Shown piece by piece: positions 60,621-64,000 of a stretch of DNA of 64,000 nt. Position 1 is the stretch's first letter; the number at the start of each line of letters is the position of its first letter. The position numbers and the translations under genes were made by a program. This DNA is from Scortum barcoo (lineage: Eukaryota; Chordata; Actinopteri; Centrarchiformes; Terapontidae), in the NCBI GenBank assembly GCA_023238725.1, contig CM041538.1, positions 7,295,380 through 7,359,379 of the forward strand, written 5' to 3'. A model generated the notes under the pieces. It worked only from the letters and a program-made list of their open reading frames with translations, was not told the origin of the DNA and did not search any database.

Positions 60621-61193
60621 CAGTGGTTCTCAATTATTTTCTGTCATGCCCCCCCTAGGGGAGAGAATTTTTTTCATCCCCCCCGACTTGAAATACTATT
60701 GAGAACCTGATAATATTTATTTCTTTATCTGTACAAACCACTGTATGAGTTGCTGCACCAGCAATCTGCATACAATCACCTGAATATTAAAATATATTAA
60801 TAAAATGAGCTGAGATAACATCTGCAACAACTTAAAACAATTTCCAAGTTCCAAGTTTTATTAACTCAATTTTTTACATTTAAACAAGACTGCTCAGTCT
60901 GTGTGATTCTCAAAACAGAGAAAAAAGTGCAAATGATTCACTGGGATGTGCATTTTTATAGACTTAACACAGTAACATTCAAAACTTTTTTAAACTGTAA
61001 ACATTGGTCACTTGTCAGCTTCAACAATATTTCTTATATTTTAGCTTATCAGAAGGGATTAAAAGTGCATAATATTCTAGCATTTACTTTGTACTTATGT
61101 ACTTCTTACACTGTGTACTTCTTCTACTGGGTTGAGCTAGGGCGGCCCCGCCTCTTCCCAGGGGGCCCATTCCACTATTTGAGAGAAACACTG
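60621..61193. mobile_element. hAT-type miniature transposon with 8-bp target duplication
   Basis: The left end is CAGTGGTTCTCAATTATTTT; the right end in reverse complement is CAGTGTTTCTCTCAAATAGT. Both are followed inside by C-rich blocks (CCCCCCCTAGGGG and GGGCCCCCTGGG). CAGTGGTTCTCAA is the typical terminal sequence of Charlie-like hAT elements. Flanks are ATTTAGAG (60613-60620) and AATTAGAG (61194-61201), a 7-of-8 match as expected of an older hAT target duplication. No transposase is encoded; the 98-codon open frame inside resembles nothing known. Confidence 0.87.
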
Positions 61194-61201
61194 AATTAGA
61201 G

Positions 61202-64000
61202 AAACATTAGCGGCGAGAGCATCACTGGCACGAGGCTCAGATTACTGATCGTCTCTACCACGGTGTCATTTGTTTACAGTTTTTGCAATGAATGATGTTT
61301 AAATAGCACCTAGGCTGTCAAGTACATCAAGAGGGTTGGCTCCCTTTTCATGAAACAATTTTGTTTTGTTTTTTTTAAATGCAGGATTAACGTTTAATCA
61401 CAAGGTCGTCAGTCTTCAGCGGGAGAGTGGGGGGACAAAGGACGAAACACAGCAATGCACTTAGAGAACTAGATCCCATTTAATACAGACAGTTATTCTT
61501 AATTCTGCTCTTCCAGCCCAGTATAATGAAGACTCCAGGGAGTCCTCAAGGGAAAGGTCAAAGGTCACAAAAGACAGGCAGCTCATCATCATAATCATCT
61601 CACTTTGCTATTTATGACTTCTCAGATGGATTTATTTGACACGTTTGATTTTTTTTCTTTAACTACCCTGTTAGGTGACAGTATTTTGTAAATCCTAACC
61701 TATATCTACCTAAATCTGTTTGGGAGAGATGTGAGAAAAGATCTTATAATTAAGAGATAATCTCATTACACTGTGATTGTGCGTTATATGATTACATGTG
61801 TCAGATAAATGAATTGGTTGAAATACTAGTTTAACTGCTCCTGCAGGAGATGGGGAACTTCCAGCAGGTTATCCTGGGCTTTCCCAAAAGATCTGAGATG
61901 CCTAGCAGTGCTGACAACGAATATTAATGTGGTAATATTTCTCATACTGAGAAGGAAGATTAAATCCTACAGCCCTGTTATTGTCCACTGTCTCTGTGTA
62001 GCCTTGATTAGTGACAACTGATAACTTGTCTACCTTAACTTTTCTCACAATATCAGGATTTCATAATTATGAAGTTTTTTTTCTCATAATTATGAGATAA
62101 GGTGTTTATTTTCTCCTTTTGTAAGTGCAAATGCTCTTCTGTATAAATCCTCATATATGTGGTGTGGGAATGAAAAGCTAGCAGCAGTAATGGTCAAGTC
62201 TGCTACACTCACACAACAATTTACATTATACCTCTCAAAATATATTATCTGATCAATCAAGAGGGACTTTTTGCAGTAGTGAGGTTATTAATTGAGTTTT
62301 TTCCAGGTCAGGAAACTTTCTAAATGATTTCTAAATGACCCCTCGCTCTTGATTATATTGGATCAACATGTGCTCACGGAGCAATGATGGCTCCATCGAT
62401 TCAGTTGCGTTACCCAGATTAATACGCTGCAGTTGTGAACACACGCATTAACCGCCGCAGAAATAATCAGCTGTCACCAGAAATATGGCAGAAATGTATG
62501 TGGATTTGTGAGGAGGATTTATGGCAGTCATTTAGGGAGAGGTTTACAGTTGCAGGAGCCGGGGGAGGAAACGCAAGGCTGATGAAAAATAGTCTGTCAA
62601 TCCGTCTGCCCTGGGTAGAATCTCAAACCCGGGCATCTGACGGTAAGAATGAAATATTATGTGAAGTGTGAAATATTCCAGTGGTGAAATATTCTGCTCT
62701 GTCTGTCCTTATTATCCATCTCTCTCCCTCTCCCTCTCTCTCTCTCTCTCTGTTGGCCTCTCTCCTTCTCTTTTGTCTCACTTTCTACCTTTCTCTCCGC
62801 TGACTGCTCTCTTCATCTCTCTGCCCTCCCAGTGTCTCTTTGTCTTTCTCTGTCTACCTCCTTCCATCTCTCGCGGTGCTGCGGGGAGTTATTCAGCATT
62901 GAATTAGTCACAGTTTTCACAAAGAAGGAGGAGAGGGCAGAGACGGATGGAGTGGAGAGTAAGGAGAGGGTGAAGGGGCATTACCCATCTGTTATGGGTG
63001 TATGTTTCTTTGCTTCCCTGATGACTTGATGTTCTCTAAAGGTTTATGCAGATAAAGAGCAAAGTCAGATAACTTCTGAGCTGTGACGTAACAGCGTTGT
63101 CAGCTGGCGCCCCTGGGAAATACTATTAAAGGTGATGTGGGGCACTATATAAAAACCTTAACAACTCATCGACCCGCGGGTGTGTTTTAATAGAACGAGC
63201 TCAGCGCCGGCCCTCTCATAAACATTCAGCAGGCCGTGAATAGCAGGAAACCTAATGAAGTTGATTTGACTGGCTGAAGTGAAAGTAGAGACATCGGGTT
63301 TTATTACATTTAATTTGTTTGGCAGAGAGTGGGAATGATTCTTTGCACTAAACGATGAAGTTATAAGGGCTGAGATACAAAAGCTGGCTCAAATAAAAGA
63401 GGACAGAAAAGACAGAGCATACTGCTTTTGGTGAAAAGACTCACACCAAGTTTGATATGCTGTTGCAAAAATTTAACAAGCAGGACAGAATCCTGGATAT
63501 TGTAATTTTTAGACAGAGTATCTGCAGATGCTGAAAAATCTGCATTGAATTCAGTTTTCTTAATAAAAGGCCTTAGAAGTTATTAAAAAAACATTCAAAT
63601 ATCAGTCTTGCCTGCTGTAGGCAGTAATGTAAGTTATAAAAGGTTTTTGGATCTGATAGCGGGCTGTCAAGAGACATTTTACACCTATACACTAAAAGAT
63701 CATTTGAAAAGCGTTGTGGCAAAATGGATTGTGTGTGCAGGAGTCAGATAAACTTTTGTGGAGTTTCAGTCAAAAGGACCTGCAGCAAACACTGTCACTA
63801 TTACTGGCTACATTAGCTGCTGCAGGAAGCTCATCGACTCACAATGGCCAAGAGATTTTAACTGCAATTTAACACTTAAGTCTATTTTCTATTGGGGTCA
63901 TGGGTCCATGTTGATTTAACCAGTTAAGATGACAATTGCTGAATGATGTGATGTGATGTGATGATGAATGAGTTTAGGCTACATTCACTGGTTGGTATGA
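61202..64000. other. Intergenic DNA to the window end, no gene recognised
   Basis: It holds a C/T-rich stretch with a (CT)n tract (about 62720-62875) and a GATGT-type short repeat at 63945-63962. The part at about 63085-63300 is of even composition with few repeats. No exon with convincing similarity and splice sites was found. Confidence 0.5.

Overview
The window is vertebrate genomic DNA, almost certainly from a ray-finned (teleost) fish. The clues are a vertebrate-style multi-exon gene with introns of about 0.1 to 9 kb, abundant (CA)n/(TG)n tracts, and teleost-type repeats: a Tc1/mariner miniature element with TA target duplications, a hAT miniature element with 8-bp duplications, a SINE-like insertion and a decayed non-LTR retrotransposon. 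No bacterial gene organisation, CRISPR array or RNA gene was seen.

One protein-coding gene is recognisable. It is on the + strand from 3165 to 43766: the 3' two thirds of an EphB-class receptor tyrosine kinase, best matched to EPHB1. Fifteen coding exons can be read. They give the end of the cysteine-rich region, two fibronectin type III (FN3) domains, the transmembrane helix, the juxtamembrane segment, a complete tyrosine kinase domain and a SAM domain ending in TESV. The signal peptide and ephrin-binding exons must lie upstream of the window. All 14 exon junctions agree in phase, and the total closes exactly on the stop codon once one 5-bp tandem duplication is discounted.

The most interesting structure is in how this gene is broken up. 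Two exons that are single in the mammalian Eph genes (336 and 216 bp, from memory of the family) are each split by an extra intron: 268+73 bp in FN3-1 and 68+148 bp in the kinase catalytic loop region. The 268-bp exon carries a 5-bp duplication (CTTAT) that shifts frame and causes a premature stop. The intron splitting the kinase exon contains a degenerate tandem array in which the acceptor AG and the first ~18 bases of the next exon are repeated three extra times as decoys. The 3' end of the 73-bp exon is likewise copied just inside its downstream intron. A juxtamembrane exon has two in-frame acceptors 69 nt apart, predicting forms that differ by 23 residues.

Layout: 1-3164, intron with a (TG)n(TA)n tract; 3165-24288, extracellular, transmembrane and juxtamembrane exons, with transposon remnants in the 3321-9623 intron; 24289-30688, intron with a LINE remnant; 30689-43766, kinase, SAM and C-terminus; 43767-64000, 3' UTR of unknown length and then intergenic DNA in which no further gene was recognised, with a Tc1-type element (51083-51481) and a hAT-type element (60621-61193).
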